Below, piece by piece: positions 1 to 13,192 of a stretch of DNA of 64,000 bases. How positions within the stretch are numbered: position 1 is the first letter of the stretch; the number at the start of each line of letters is the position of its first letter. Source of the DNA: Cyclaneusma minus (Eukaryota; Ascomycota; Leotiomycetes; Marthamycetales; Marthamycetaceae); contig JAKZHN010000023.1 of the NCBI GenBank assembly GCA_037179335.1, positions 248,001 to 312,000 of the forward strand, in the 5' to 3' direction. The notes beneath the pieces were generated by a model. It saw nothing but the letters and a program-made list of their open reading frames with translations. It made no database searches and was not told where the DNA came from. Both the position numbers and the translations under genes were made by a program.

Positions 1-3000
1 TTAGTTTTTAAATTTTGCATTTTTAAATTTTTTACCTAATAGCTTAAAATCGTTATTTAAAACCGTTATATAAAATAATCAATAAAATATATAAAAAATG
101 TGTAAATATTAATAATAATAACATATTAAGAAAGATTTTAATTTTATACCTATTTTAAATAATACTAATTACTAAGCAATTTTAGTTGCTTTTTTACTAT
201 TTGTTCTAAGATTAAAAATTATTTTAATATAGTAATTTATATAATAATTAATTAATACGATTTTTGAATTATATTTTTTATAATTTTAATTATTTTTAAG
301 CTATTTTTCAATTTGCAATTTTCCGAATTAGCAATAATTTTTAGGGTTTTTTTTATTTTTATTGGGATTTTGTTTTTAAGTTTGCAAAATTCGATTTTGC
401 GGATTAAATAAAATGCTTTTTTAAAAACATTAATACAATTGCCTAAGGTTAATTTTATATACGGCTTTTGTTTTTATATAAGCCTAGCTTTTTTATTAAA
501 TTAAGCTTTTTAGTTTTTTTTTATAATATTTTGTTTTTATATTAAAATTGCGCATTTTATTAAAAATCTATTAGTATAAATTAATTTTATTATTTTTTAA
601 TTTTTTAATTCTTTAATTATTATAAAGGTTTTAATATTCTTGGTTTTATTATAATTAAAATATAAGCTTAAGTATTTTCTAATTTTCTAATAGATTTTAA
701 AAATATTAATAAATATAAATCCAATTTTATTAAAATTTTAAATAGATAATATTGGCTTTTTAAATAATACCGGCAATAAATTGTTTTTTTTGTTAAGCTT
801 ATATTATAGTATAATGGTTTTGGCAATAAAATTTATTAATTAATTTTAATAGCCGTTTAACTAATTAATGGATTATATTAATTAATTTTGTATAATTGAA
901 AATCAATTTTAATATTTTAAGTATTTTTAATTAGATTATTTAATTTATTATTTAAGGTTTTTTTTGATAATTTTAATAATTTTACTTTTGATTTAAAAAC
1001 TTTAATTCTTTGTCTAGCCTTTTTATTTAAGGCGCCGTTATTTCGCGCTGCAATATTTAATTTATTAATTTTTTTTAAAATATTATTTTTCTTTTTTAAA
1101 ATATTTAATTTATTGGTTTTAATTTAAAACTTGCTTATTATTTTATTAATTCTTTTTAAAGCATTATTTTTTTTCTAAAATCTCGAGCTTATTAGTTTTA
1201 ATTTAAAAATTATATATTGTATTTCAAGCTTTTTTGCTTAAAAACGCATTTTTTTAATTTATTAAATTTATTAATTCTAATTTAAAAATTATTAATTAGG
1301 AAACTAATTCTTTTAAAGTAATTTTGTCTATATTAATGGCGTTAAATTCTTCCGTTTTAATATAAAGCTTATTAATTAAATAATTAATTTTTTAATTTAG
1401 GGCAATTTTATTATTATTAATAGCATTAATTCTTTTAGCCTTTATTTAAAATTTGCTGGTTAGCTAAGTAATTTTTTTATTTAGCTTTTTGTTTTTTATT
1501 TTTATAATATTGAATTTATCGGCCATTATTTATAGTCTTTTCTATTGCATTTGGAAAAATTTAAATTCCGCTTTTATATTATTATTTTTTTGTTTTAATT
1601 CCTAATTGGCTATATATAAAATTATATTATTATGCTATATAAATATAATTTTATTTTATTGCAAAAATTGTATTAATTTATTATTTATGAAATTTAAAAT
1701 TTATTTAATAGCAATTGCTAAAAGTGCCGATATAAATGCCCTACAATTAAAAATTATTTTTCATAATGCAAATATTGGTATTTATAATTTCCAAATATTA
1801 ATAATAAATTTAAATAAAACCTTATTAAAAATATTGGAGCGTTTTTTAATAGCAGTATTATTTAAAGAAATATTATTTGGAATAATAATATTTTTAATAG
1901 GAGTTTGGAATTTAATGCATTAATATTTTAATATTGGTGTATATCTTTTATTAAAAATATTTTTTATAAAGGAAATTTAAACGCCTTTTTTAATATTAAT
2001 TGCTTTTAGAATTAAATTAGCTATATAAATTATTTGCTTTAATTAAACTATTTAATAGGATATAAGTATTTTGTTTAAAAAAGATTAGCAAATTAAATTG
2101 GAAATATATTAATAAGGCTATATATATTTGGCTAATATATTTTTTGGATTTTTGCTATTATGATTATTTAAAAATTTGGATTGGCAGCAATTGCTATAAT
2201 TACAATTATTAAAAATGCGGTAAATGGAATAAAATAGTTTTTTTTTAATTTGGAAAAATATAAATTATAAACTGGAAATTTATTTTAAAGCTCTTTTCCA
2301 AAAAATTGCTTATATAGGCTATCATATATATTTATATTTAATTTATTAATTTTTTTATTTTCTTATAAATTTTGCTTTAAATTAATATAAATATAAAAAA
2401 TTCTATTTTTTAAAAAAGGATTATTTTTAGCTTAAAGCTTATTAGTTTTTATTTTAAATTTTAATAATTAGGATTTATATGAATTAATATATAATAATTT
2501 AAACTTAATAAAAAAATATACTAAATTATTTTTAAATTTTTTGCAAATATTTAAAAAATTTGCGCCTGGTTTTTAATAAAAAAAAGATTCCGGAAATAAT
2601 ATTAAATATAGCGATTTATTTTATAAACTCTATAATAGCTGTTTTATAATTAATATTATGATTAATGTTTTTATTAATATAAATAATAAAAGATTAGATT
2701 AAAAATCTGAAAATTGGAATTTGAAAAAAGCAAATTAATAACTTCGAGTTTTCAAAAAATTATAAAGCTTTATAAATATATAATAAATTAAAATAATGTA
2801 TAAAAATAATAATAAAAAGCGCTTAAATATAGGCATTTAATTAATTATATAAATATGTTTTCAAATAATTTCTAAATTATTAAGCCAAGGCTAGAAAATT
2901 TATTTTTAAAGCAATAGCATTTTATTTTATCGCTAAAAATAATATTTAAAACAAATTTTGGTTTTTTTGCAATTAAGATTATAAATTTGGCTTATTAATA

Positions 3001-3419
3001 ATAAAAAGTTTTTTTAATTAATCGCTTATTTATTTTATTTATTGTTTTATTTATTTTTTATTAAAAAGGGGCTATTATTAATTCCAATAATAAATCTTTA
3101 AATCTTATATTTATTTTAGCAATATTTATTTTAGCAAAGTTTTATTAAGGCAATATACAGCTTAAAAGCAGCCAATTGTTTTTTAAATAATTATGAAATA
3201 ATTTAATGAAAAATTTAAAATAGCTATATATTGCTTTAATTTTATATATAATGCGATTTTATAAATTAATCGAGGCTTTTGAAAAATTTATATTATAATT
3301 GGAAATTATATTTAAAGTTTAAAAATTGCTAAGCAATTTTATTTAAAATTTATTAATAGTATTTATTCATGGTTATTAATATTTTTTAAAATAAATAAGC
3401 TGATTTAAAACTGCTATTA

Positions 3420-3620
3420 TAATATAATTTAAAGCTAAACTTAATTAGATATTTAATTTAATTTAAAGGTTAGTTTGATTTAAAGCTTAGTTTAATTTAA
3501 AGCTTAATATTTATTTAAAGATTATTTTAATTTAAGGCTTAAATTTAATTAATTAATCGTTTTATTTTAAGGCTTATTTTAATTTAAGGCTAAAATTTAA
3601 TTTAAAGCTTTATTTGCTAG
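3420..3620. repeat. Degenerate AT-rich minisatellite, copy 1
   Basis: The motif AATTTAAAGCTTA and variants (ATTTAAGGCTTA, ATTTAAAGGTTAG) recur every 15-30 bp. Similar stretches occur near 5.93-6.25 kb and 10.13-10.38 kb, so one ancestral tandem repeat is present at three places in the AT-rich block. Confidence 0.6.
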
Positions 3621-5929
3621 CCAAATTATTTATTGTCTTAAAATAGAAAAGCTTATTTAATTTTTGCGTTTTTTTGCTTTGGTTATTTTTATCCGCATTT
3701 AGTAATTTATATACAATTATTTATAGCCTTGATTTTAAATCTTTTATTTTTTTTATTTTTGGCATTTAAATTGGCCGGTTATTATTGGCTTAATTAATGC
3801 TATATTATTTTGCTTTTATATTTTTTAATTATTAAAATTTCAAATAGCAGTTTAATATAGCGGCGGCTTATATTAAATAATTAAATTTTTAAATTTAGCT
3901 TTTTTATTTTTTTTCCTAAAAATATATACGGCCTATACGCTATTATATTAAATTTTTAATTTTAACTTTTTGCAATTTCTTTTTGAGCTTCTTTAAATAT
4001 TTATACTAGCTTTTCTATTATTAAATTTAAATTTATTCAAAATTTCCAGCTTTTTTTAATAATTATGTTCTATAGCTATTTTTGGCAAAACTTTTGTATA
4101 TAAAAGGCTAATGTTTTTAAAGTTTTTTTATATTATTAAATTTTTTATTTGTAATATTATTTTATTTAAAGCTTTTTCCATTAATATTTTATTGGTTTTT
4201 TCTAAGTTTTTTAGTATATTTAATAAAGCTTTAAAAAAATCTACGGATTTATTCTCTTTGCTTATTTTTTACCAGTTAAAATATTTTAATAGAAATCTTT
4301 GAAAAGAAAAGGCGCTTATCCGCCTAGCTATTTTTAAAGTTATAAAAAAAAATTATTATAAAACTCTTTTGCGCAGCATTATTTTAAAAACTCTTTATAA
4401 TAAAAAAAATAGCAATTATTTGCTTATATATTGAAAATTCTAAAAGTCTTAATTTACCGGATTTTTTATATAAGGTTTTTCGGCCTTTTATTTATTAATT
4501 AAATAAATTTGAATTTTAAGAGATTTATATTTATATTAATTATATTTTTTTAAAGAAAATAAAAATTACCGCTATCCGTTATTATATTATTAATTTTTAA
4601 TATTTTGCTTTTATAAATTGTTTTCTTTTTTTTACTAATAATATAATTAATTTTGCAATAGCTTAAAGGCTTTTTTATTATAGCCTTTGGCTTTATACTT
4701 AAAAAAAACCCTATTAAATAAAAATTGTGCTTTTTTAAAAATAAAAATTTTTATAGGCTTTTTTACTATTGCAAGCAATATTGCAAAATTAATAAAAGCA
4801 AATATTATAAAATTTCCAGTCTTTTTTTATATTTATATCCGGGCTAATTATATATAAATAATAATTGCAATTGGTATAATATAAATCAAATATATAATTC
4901 GTTTTTCAAATATTAATTTAAATTTATATTTAAGCTACCAGCTTTTTAGCCTATATTTAAAACATTAATTTTTAATTTATCAATAGAATTTATAGGATTT
5001 GTTGCCGCTTTTTTTCATAAAAATATTTTTAATTTGCTTTAATAAGCCTAATAAAATAGGATATTTCAGCTTTCCGCTTATAATTCTTTTTTTAATTAGG
5101 CTTTGTTTTTGCTGGAAAGCGTGGCTTTAGCTAAAAAAAGATTTTTTAATATTTTTATTAGCCTTATTAAGCGGGTTAAAATATTTTTAATATAGAAATA
5201 TAAAATTATTTTAATAAATAATAATGATAAAAATAATAAGAAAAAAAAGAAAGCTAGAGGGCAATAATAATAAAGAAAGATTAAAAGAGTTAAAGGTTTT
5301 TAATAATGACTCGGATTTTTCAAAAAAGCCTTTTAATAAGAGGTTTTTCTAATAAAATAATAGGTTTTTTTTTAATTTAATTATATTTTAAAATGCTATT
5401 TTATATTTATATTAAATATTTTTTAAACTTTGTAAATATAATTGTATATTATATTTCTTTATTATAATTTGTTTATAAATTTGCTTTTTTTTTCTAATTT
5501 GCGTAATTGGCTTTTTGCTATTTAAAAGTTATTTTTGGATTTGGTTTTTTGCTTTATTTTGCCTTATTTTTATAATTCTTTTATATTTATTATATATTAA
5601 TTTTAAAATTTCCTTAATAAATTTGCTTAAAATTATAAAGGCATTTTTAAAATTATTTTCTAGTAGCAATTAATTCTAATTATAATTTCAATCCTTTTAT
5701 TATATATAAAATATAAGCTTTTTTTCTAAATCTTTTTTCAAGCTATAATTTTATTTTTATTTTTAATTATTATTTTTATTTTTAATTATTATTTTTATTT
5801 TTAAAATTACCTAAATAAATTTTTATTATATTATTTATTGGCTTTTTAAACGGTTTTAATAAGCTAATATAAAATGTATTGTGAAATCTTTTTAGCTATT
5901 TAATTTAATTCTTAAAATTAATTTAAGGC

Positions 5930-6255
5930 TTGAATTTAATTTAATATTGCATAGGCCAATTTAAAGCTAATAAAGCAATATAATTTAAGATTTTATATAA
6001 CTGAATACTTGATTTAATTCAAGGCTGAAATTTAATTTAAAGTTTAAATATAATTTAATATTGCGTAATTTAAGTTAAAATTGGCAGGGCATTTTAATTT
6101 AAAATTTACTATTATTTAAAATTTGATTTCATTTAAAACTTAATATAATTTAAAATTAATAAAGTATTATAATTTTTGGCTTAATATTATTAAATATTTA
6201 ATTTAAATTCAGGCTTTAATATAATTTAAAATTAATAGGATAATATAATTTTAAA
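5930..6255. repeat. Degenerate AT-rich minisatellite, copy 2
   Basis: Recurring TTTAATTTAAAG / ATTTAATATTGC words are interspersed with AAGGCTTGAATTTAATT. It resembles the 3.4-kb stretch but has more substitutions. No coding potential was seen. Confidence 0.5.
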
Positions 6256-9200
6256 AAAAGCCGCTAAAATTGCCAAGCTTAATTATTATAATATTGAAAA
6301 ATATTGAAAATTAGCCAAAAACGCTTTAAATATAACATTATATTAATAAAGCTATGTAGTATTTATAATTTTTAAATATAAAAATAAAAATAATTTTTAT
6401 TTATAAAGTAAATAATTAAAAATTAAAAAAGCAAAAATAAAGGATTTAAAAACAGGTAAAATATATAATTAAAAAATAATTGATTAAAAAACAATAATCA
6501 AATAGCAGCTAAAAAAAACCAAAATTTAATAATTAAATTAAAATGCAATTAAGCAGCATTTTAAACCAAAGCCGTAATTAAATTTAAAAATATTAATATT
6601 GCATTTATATATTAAATTAAGAATAAATACTAAAATTTATTATTACCGGGATTTATAAATTTGCGCCTTTTTTTAAAATTGGCAATATTAATCCTACTTA
6701 TAATAATTTTATTTTTAGCCAAATTATTTAAAAAACCAATATTTATAAGCTTGGCCTTATAGCCGCTTATAGCCATTTATTGCGTATTTATTATAGCCCG
6801 GATCTAAATAATAAAGCAAATATTAATTATTATAAAAATTTCAAAAATAAAATAGGCTAATTAAGCAAATTTAGCTTATTTATTAATAATATAATTTTCT
6901 TAATTAATAAAATTAGGAAAGTTTTAATTATTAGCAGCTTGGAAATTAATTATATTTATAACAATTATTATATAAGCAATTATTTTGCTGCCATTATATT
7001 TAAATAGCTTTATATAAAAAATATGCTATATTATTAAATTATTAATATGAATTTTCGCCAAATATTTGTAAATGCCAAGCTTTAAAATTCAAACTGTTTT
7101 ATATTTGGGCAAAATATTATTTTAATTCTAAAGCGCTTATAAAGCATATAATTAATTGCTTATTTTTAAAGTTTCCAAATAATAAATTTATTTTAAAATT
7201 TAGGCTATTTCGCTTTTTTCCCAATTTATTATATATTTATAATTTATAATATTGCTTTTAATTTAGCGCCAAATTTAATTTAAAATAGAATTAGTTTTAT
7301 ATATTTACGCATTATTAAATTTAAGCATAAAGCGCTTAATAAAGCTTTTAAAGTTTATAAAATCCTAAAAAAAGGCTAATTTTAATATACCGGAATTGTA
7401 AATAATAGCGGTAATTAATAATATTACTAAAAAGATTTTTTTTTTAGCTAGCTGCGCAAAAAAGTTTACCGGGTATAAAAAACGGGAAATTTATTGCAAA
7501 AGTAATTAAAATATTATTGGCTTTAAACTAATTATTATTTTTAGGCTATTTATTATTTTTGGACTAATTATTGTTTTTAAACTGCTTATTATTTTTAGGC
7601 TGCTTTATATTATTAAATTTTTTATTGCTTTTATAAAAAGCAAAAATAATTAGAATTTTATTACTAGGCTTTTTAATAGGGCGCTTTAAATTAAAGGTAT
7701 TGGCTATTATAAAAACAAAAACGCAAAAATTGGAAATAAAAATAATAGGTAAATTAATATAGTATTTAAATATATTAAAAGAATTAAAGCAGGATAGTAT
7801 ATCAAAATATAAAAAAGCAAAATTTAATAATTAAATAAAAATCAATTTGATATAAAGCAAATATATAAAATAGCGGCTTAATATTTTAGAAATAGCGTAA
7901 TTATATTAAAGCTAAAATATTATTTTTAAAGCAAGCCTTGGTTTTATATAAATTATAAAGAATATCCTGAATTTAATTGAAATATTTAATGGATTTATTA
8001 TTTTTATTAATATTTTATAAACTTTAAATTCAAAATTATAATTAATCTTTCAAATCTAATTAATTTAAAATAATTTTTTAATATATTAAAAAGGAGTATT
8101 TAAAAAGTAAATATAAAAGATAGCGATTAAAAAAATAGAATATGAGGAAATTTTAATTAAAAAAATATCCTGATGGTCCTTTTAATTTAAAAACGCAAAT
8201 AGCTATAAAAATTATGCAAATTGAATGAGTTTTAATTAGTTTATATTAGGAATTTAAATATAAAAACCTGATTTTTAGTTTAGCTATTTATAGCTAATAA
8301 AAAGCAATTGAATAAAAATAAATAATCGATAAAGCTAAAAAGCAAAATATAATTAGATATATATTAAGAAATTTATATTTAGTAAAAAGCTTGCAAATTT
8401 TATATTTAATATAAAATATGCATTTAACGGCTTTATCAAATATTAAGCTTTAGCAGCAATTGTTAAAAAATAAATAATTTATATAGGAATTTTGATTTTA
8501 AAAATTAAAATCCTTAACTTATTATATAAAAAATAAATTATATAAATTAATTAATTTTGCAGTAAATTATTAAAATATATATATTACAAAATATTTCTAG
8601 TAATTTATATTAAAAAACAACAAAATAATAAAACGGAAATTATTAAAGCAGTTTAAATTCTTAATTAATATAGCTTAAATTCTTAATTAATATAGTATAA
8701 ATTTATAAAATATAGCAATAAATACAGAATATAAAATTGTACATTATTAATAGGCTAAGCCGCTTTTTTATAGCTTTGGTATTATAATATGCTAATAATG
8801 GCCAAAACATATAAATAAAATTAAAATTTGGCCCGTAATTATAAAAATTGTATATTAATATTAAATTTATTTTAATATATTGCATTTAGCAATAAGCAAA
8901 GTTTTTATAATATTTGGAATGGAATTAAATTAAAATATTGTTTTTTAGCAAATAAAATAATAAATATTATTATTTATTATATAAAAAAGGCTTATATAAT
9001 TAAATATTAAATGCATTGCATTAATAGTATATTATTTATTTTGCCATATCAAATAATTTATTTTTTGCGCTTATTAATTATATATGTTGGTAGATTTCTT
9101 TTTAAATTAAAAAGAAATGCTTTTAATTGCGTATTTTGCTTGTATAAAATATTTGCAAAATAAATTTTATATTTTAAAATAAGGAATTTAATTGATATTA

Positions 9201-10129
9201 ATTGCCCAAGCTGTATATTTAAAAAGGCCTGTTTATAATAAAGGTTTTATCAAAAATAAGGGCGTTTAATTTGGTATAACTTAATATAGAACGCTGGTTA
9301 TAAGGGTGAATAAAACGTTATATTAATTGCTTAAGATTTTAAATTAAAGGCGTTTCCAAACTGTAAATATTTAATTTATAAAAGACGCTAACCCCGTTTT
9401 AGCTAAGCGAAATGCTATATAATTATTTCTACGGTAGCTATTGCACCTATTCCTTAATACGCTTTTACGGAGATTTTTAAAATTGAGATTTATTTTTAAT
9501 TTATTAAAAATTTGTTTTTAAAATTTATGATCGGTAATTTTAAATGCAAGGGTAAATAGGATTTGGTTATAAATTATATTAATAAGTATTTAATTTACCG
9601 GGCTTTTAATACTATTGCTTAATTCATTTAAAAAAAATTAATTAAACATTTTTTAATAAGCTTGGAAATAGCTTAGAATTATTGGCTTTAAATTTAATGC
9701 GAATAATGTTTAAATCCAACGTGGGCTGGACCCGTCAAATGTGTTATATTAAGGAAAAAAGGCTATTCTATAGCTTAAAGGTATTGTGCATTTTTCCCTT
9801 GCTTATATATATAAGGGTGGTGTAATGTTTTGCATATAATTAGGGCATTTTAATATGGGGTTAATTTAAATTATTAAAAAGGCATTTTAGTATTTTTTTT
9901 AGTTTTTGGTAATATAGCTTCCCCGGATTTTAATTTTTTTTAAAGGTATATTATAGCTAATTTATATTGTGCTATAAACCTTTATAGCGTATTATATATT
10001 ATTTAATTGTATATTATAATATAGCAATTTTAATATATTTTTTTTATAATTTGTTTTATATTTAATGCCTATTAAATCCGGTGATTTGTTTTTCGGACGT
10101 TAATTAAATATTTAATGAAATTATTGAAA

Positions 10130-10385
10130 TTAAAACAAAATTCCAATTAAATTAAATAATCAATTAAATTAAAGCTTTAAATTAAAATTAAATGCAAAAT
10201 TAAATTAAGCATTGATTTAAAATGCAGTTTTAAATTAGAATGGAGTTTTAAATTAAATTGGAATTTTAAATTAAATTAAGCATTAAATTGGATTTAAATA
10301 TTAAATTGGATTTAATATTAAATCGAAATAAAGATTTAAATTAAATTAAGCCTTAAATTAAAATAAGCAATAGGCAATTTTAAAT
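10130..10385. repeat. Degenerate AT-rich minisatellite, copy 3 at block edge
   Basis: Tandem words such as TTAAATTAAATTGGA and AAATTAAGCATTAAATTGG repeat through this stretch, which forms the last part of the AT-rich block before the transition near 10.45 kb. Confidence 0.55.
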
Positions 10386-10446
10386 ATACGCGTGCGTGAT
10401 GTATTTTACGGGCGTGCTTAATAAGCAATTTAATATTTTTTGTAAG

Positions 10447-11456
10447 CGAGCAAAGTGGGGCAAACGACTTTACGTCGATCGGTGTTTCGGCGGGTAACCG
10501 GCAAATCGCTTTTCCCTGTACCGGATAGTTTTTGCCCTTCGGTCGAAAGCACCTTTGCTCCTTAGATTCAATTCAAGACTACTTCTACACTCTGTGTTTC
10601 CCTCGGTGACTCCATGACAGAAGTTCGGGGGCTTTTGTGACATTCTGCTCTGCGGCATGGGACTGTGGTATATAAAAACGTTTCTGAGCTGAATCAACAA
10701 CTTAGTGGTGGGGGAGCATAAGACCATCGGCATTCCTCTGGCCAGCACAAAGCAACCGATTCCTTATAAGTCTACAAGCTCGGTCTTGGGGTCCGTTCGA
10801 GCACCGATACTAAGCCAATTTTTTTGTGTTTTTTTTTTTTTTGTTTTGTTTTTCTTTTTTTTCTTTTTTTTTTTGAATCTTCGATGCTTTCACGTGATTT
10901 TCGATTTACCATCCCGGAACATGCAATTTTCTCGCTCTGCTTCCAAGTTGTGGATTACACTACGGAAATCTCCATGCCTTACCCGTCCCCCCAGATTGTT
11001 TACACCGGCGCGGCCCGCCTGACCCGTTCACGTGACTCTGCCTGACGACCCTCAGCCTGGCGGCCTCCGCGCTGCAGTCTTTGTTGATTATTTGTCCCGC
11101 AGCTGCGCTTAGACTCTTTCACTCCGCGCAACCACGTCGTTTTGACGGCCGCTTCCTTGGCCGCGTGAGAACCATTTGCGACACTTGCTCTCGAGCTGAC
11201 TTTTGTTCCTTGCTGCTCTCTTGCGGACTCGAGCCCATCTCCAACTCACACGATACCGTCGCGTTTCCTTCATAAGTTCCAGATCAGCGCCAAAGAGCTC
11301 TCCGACAACCAACTGTACGCTCTATCCACCCCTCCAAACTCCCCTAAGAATTTGAAGCGCAGCTTTGCAGCCTGAGACAACTATAGATCATGCTAACAAC
11401 CAATCCTCTACAGCAACAGATAGTTCTAGTCACGAAAACCCAGTGGCGCCAGCGAA
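10447..11456. other. Intergenic, normal composition, with poly-T tract
   Basis: GC content becomes normal here. A pyrimidine tract of about 60 nt, nearly all T, lies at 10818-10875, and CT-rich sequence follows up to the small gene at 11457. A CTAAC plus CTACAG pair just before 11422 could be the 3' end of a leader intron. No gene is supported. Confidence 0.6.
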
Positions 11457-11696
11457 ATGGCGTCCAGCGCTCAAGAACCCCAGTCTCTGCCGAAGAAAGG
11501 CTTGAAGGACGTGAAGCTTGTGATCGAACCCGCCCCGGTCTATCAGACGCGAGAAGAGAAGGAAGCCGACAGCTCCAACTACTACGACATGTTTGTAGAG
11601 GGCGAATACCACCAAGTCGATCGAAGGGTGATTACACAAGACTGGCCCTTGGAGAGAGAGCTTGTTTTTCAGAACACCTGGGTGTCGGATGTTTAA
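11457..11696 (+). CDS. Hypothetical small acidic protein (79 aa)
   Basis: I do not recognise this protein. The frame starts with ATG in a good fungal context (GCGAAATGG) and encodes a hydrophilic 79-residue product with no signal peptide or membrane segment. It begins MASSAQEPQSLPKKG and ends QNTWVSDV before TAA. A CTAAC branch-like site and a CTACAG acceptor about 40-60 nt upstream suggest a leader intron. It is the first gene-like frame after the AT-rich block. Codon use looks normal and not RIP-affected. It could instead be an exon of a longer gene extending downstream, or a chance frame. Weight is given to start context and composition only. Confidence 0.4.
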   Translation: MASSAQEPQSLPKKGLKDVKLVIEPAPVYQTREEKEADSSNYYDMFVEGEYHQVDRRVITQDWPLERELVFQNTWVSDV

Positions 11697-12293
11697 TGCA
11701 ATACTGGTAGAATCAGCCCGCTGGAAAAGTGTGCAACGTACCTCTTCGATCACCACTACAAGCGCTGTCTCTAGGTATCCAACAAATACAACGTCTTACC
11801 CTACCTCTCTTTCATGCTCACTGGTCACTTTAATGCATGGCATTCCGGCTTTAAAATGATTCTAGAACGTCCTGGGTATTATTTCCTGGCTTATTCTACA
11901 TGCAGGAAGCCTCATTTTCCGAGAAAGCCCCGGCTTCGTCCCCAGCTATTTAGCAGTGTACCGTTTTTCCAGCTCGCAACTGACCGACCAATCTCCTCCC
12001 CCTCCAGACGAAACATAAGACCAATTCAAGGTTTGTCTTTCGAGATGTGGTGTGCCCAAGTTTGCTCAGTAACAGCCTACCCAAGAGAGCTCTGGGAACA
12101 AAGGCGGCTTGTGTAAGGAATAAAGGAAAGCTTGAGAAGCAGCTTGGCATTCGTAAGACTTGACCAAGAAGAGAGTTTGCATAACCGAGCAGACTCTGAT
12201 GTGGCAGCAAGAGCCAAGAGGGACAAATTGAGACGTGAGAGTTGTAAACCCGTCAGCTTCGATGCTTGTCAGGAGAACAAGGAGAGCGGAAAT
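11697..12293. other. Intergenic, no gene seen
   Basis: This stretch separates the 79-aa frame from the 3' end of the minus-strand gene at 12294. Overlapping frames here show no family signature and I support none of them. Confidence 0.5.
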
Positions 12294-13192
12294 TCAATCA
12301 TCGACAATCCTGAACAGGACCATTGTATCCCCACCAGCATATCCGGTAATATTATAATTCCACAGCCGCACATAGTTAAGCTTGTATGTGCCAAGCTGGT
12401 TCCGATACTGGAGTAGAAGATGCGCGACCTCTTTTCCAATATTCGATCCCAGCACCGCACGCCCTTCCTCTCCAACCCTGTCCTTATCGACGGGGAACTT
12501 GAGGCCTGGCCAAACCGGGGGGATTCTGAAGTCAGAAGCGTCTCCGGGGATTCCACTGGCTTTCATACTATCGTAGTTGGCTTTGTTGACTTTGCCTCGG
12601 TTTTTGTTGATCTCCAGTGTTCTTGCCTGCATCTCTCCGGCAAGGCACGAGATATGTGGATCGCTCATGCCATAGCGACAAATGTATTTGATGGACATCT
12701 CTCGCGTAGGCTTGCCCTTGCCCTGTGCTTTAGAAACACTGTGCCCCCATAAGAGAAAGATGAGGTCTGACCAGTGATACGACGGATTGTGTGGGTCAGC
12801 GATGATCAAGCCCTTTTCCAGGTTGATGAAACATCCGTATGTCTCCCCCTCATCCTGGAAACAAGATTAGTAGTCGTTACCGACGATACGTTAGTTATAT
12901 GAAGTAACGAGAGTCTTACGAGTGCGTTCTGAGTGCCTGTGTGTACCATGAAGTAGTCGAGGTCGCCTTGAAGCCTCAACTTTCCTTCCGCCCACTCCTG
13001 CATTCTATGCTTCTGGCGCAAAGGGTCCATGTCCATCGGAGAGACAGTCAGGCCTTGGAGAGCTATAGCGGTATCTGAGGTTATAGCGGTCGATGTAGTT
13101 GCATTCCAGGTGCGCAGCAGATCAGTACCTTTGGAGACATATGCATTCCACTCGACATCTGGCATACGTTCGTGTGGTTGACGGTCTTGCAT
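12294..13192 (-). CDS. Hypothetical fungal protein, two exons (277 aa)
   Basis: I do not recognise the family. Exon 1 is 13192-12920 (91 codons) and exon 2 is 12854-12294. The 65-nt intron (12855-12919) starts GTAAGA, has a CTAAT branch site and ends TTTCCAG. The join is in phase and gives ...HTGTQNAL/DEGETYGC.... The product is soluble, with no signal peptide or clear membrane helix. Aromatic-rich blocks (NPSYHWSDLIFLLWGHS around residue 112; YKLNYVRLWNYNITGY near the C-terminus) suggest a folded domain rather than a chance frame. The start ATG at 13192 is the first in frame. Its upstream region faces P1, which is transcribed divergently. Confidence 0.7.

Larger units (their letters stand above)
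1..10446. repeat. AT-saturated, RIP-like decayed repeat block
   Basis: The block is almost entirely A and T, with long A/T runs and stop codons in every frame, and ends abruptly where normal base composition begins. The only open frames over 60 codons are Ile/Leu/Phe/Asn/Lys-rich chance runs. This is what repeat-induced point mutation or a similar C-to-T process leaves of transposons in filamentous ascomycetes. I cannot name the parent elements. Slightly less eroded islands remain near 1018-1050, 9230-9500 and 9710-9950. No gene, RNA gene or telomere repeat is supported here. Confidence 0.9.

Noticed and set aside
1606..8885. Open frames of 60-105 codons inside the AT-rich block
   Set aside because: They consist of Ile, Leu, Phe, Asn, Lys and Tyr as expected from A/T-only sequence, have no motif, and are surrounded by stops.
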